64,000 bases of DNA from Pantoea sp. SOD02 (lineage in GTDB: Bacteria > Pseudomonadota > Gammaproteobacteria > Enterobacterales > Enterobacteriaceae): positions 3,720,001-3,784,000 of the forward strand of contig NZ_CP102604.1 of NCBI RefSeq assembly GCF_024707505.1, written 5' to 3'. The notes below the pieces were generated by a model. That model made no database searches. It saw only the letters and a list, made by a program, of their open reading frames with translations, and was not told where the DNA came from. The position numbers and the translations under genes were made by a program. Shown piece by piece: positions 63,870 to 64,000 of this stretch (its first letter is position 1; each line of letters begins with the position of its first letter).

Positions 63870-64000
63870 ATGTCGCAACGCCCAACCGTAAAAAGGGATT
63901 TTTCGTTCGGTAATCCTACGGTTCGCGCCTGGCTTTACCAGATCGTCGCGATTGTTGCCGTGCTTGCTGTGGTGGGATATTTAATCCACAACACCGTAAT
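63870..64000 (+). CDS. aapQ: Amino-acid ABC transporter permease (AapQ/YhdX-like), 5' part only
   Basis: Forty-three codons are visible before the window ends: MSQRPTVKRDFSFGNPTVRAW, then a hydrophobic segment (LYQIVAIVAVLAVVGYLIHN) that fits the first membrane helix of AapQ-type permeases. GAGG lies 8 bp before the ATG. It is 66 bp downstream of aapJ on the same strand. Confidence 0.85.
   Translation, partial: MSQRPTVKRDFSFGNPTVRAWLYQIVAIVAVLAVVGYLIHNTV

Overview
The window is a chromosomal segment of an enterobacterium. Gene content and order match Enterobacterales. The dispersed repeats, msrPQ next to aroQ, and the strong resemblance of housekeeping proteins to those of E. coli and its relatives suggest the Erwiniaceae (Pantoea/Erwinia-like). 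The genus is an inference from remembered family features, not the result of a search. There is no prophage, insertion sequence, CRISPR array, plasmid gene or recognisable defence island. Most of the window is conserved core genome, and the unusual material lies in the intergenic regions and a few inserted or amplified genes.

Layout. 1-4.6 kb: the start of yjfP (Fur-box upstream), a Cache-type chemoreceptor with a sigma-28-like promoter, bsmA and aidB. 4.8-22.3 kb: nsrR-rnr-rlmB, purA, yjeT, the RNA-quality/protease-control cluster hfq-hflX-hflK-hflC, miaA, mutL, amiB, tsaE and nnr, all on the minus strand, with queG divergent. 22.3-22.6 kb: a gene-free cluster of DnaA boxes with a perfect IHF-consensus match, in the position of E. 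coli datA. 22.7-23.3 kb: three identical tRNA-Gly(GCC) genes and their promoter. 23.4-29.4 kb: orn, rsgA, psd and mscM. At about 29.45 kb the gene order jumps to a block that lies about 1 Mb away in E. coli: mdh, argR, three tandem yhcN-like genes, yhcO, an added semialdehyde dehydrogenase, aaeXAB/aaeR, tldD, yhdP, rng, yhdE, mreDCB and csrD. Then follow msrPQ, aroQ, accBC, yhdT, panF and prmA. Two tandem periplasmic alpha-carbonic anhydrases are inserted before dusB-fis. The window ends in an Aap-type amino-acid ABC transporter operon with a sigma-54-like promoter.

Functional links. Neighbouring genes cooperate in several places: nsrR-rnr-rlmB (stress sensing, RNA decay, rRNA methylation); hfq-hflX-hflK-hflC (riboregulation, ribosome rescue, FtsH control); mreBCD with csrD upstream (cell shape); msrPQ (periplasmic methionine sulfoxide repair); accBC (fatty-acid synthesis); dusB-fis (tRNA modification and growth-rate-linked nucleoid control).

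Most notable observations: the datA-like locus; three ERIC repeats (one ends 2 bp from the aidB start codon and supplies its likely Shine-Dalgarno, one splits the hfl cluster, one lies in the tRNA-Gly precursor leader); an approximately 200-bp multi-hairpin element after aaeR whose G-U pairs favour a plus-strand RNA; the yhcN triplication; the paired carbonic anhydrases, the first partly AT-rich; and an NsrR with shortened cysteine spacing. Motif-based regulatory calls were made by eye and are predictions.
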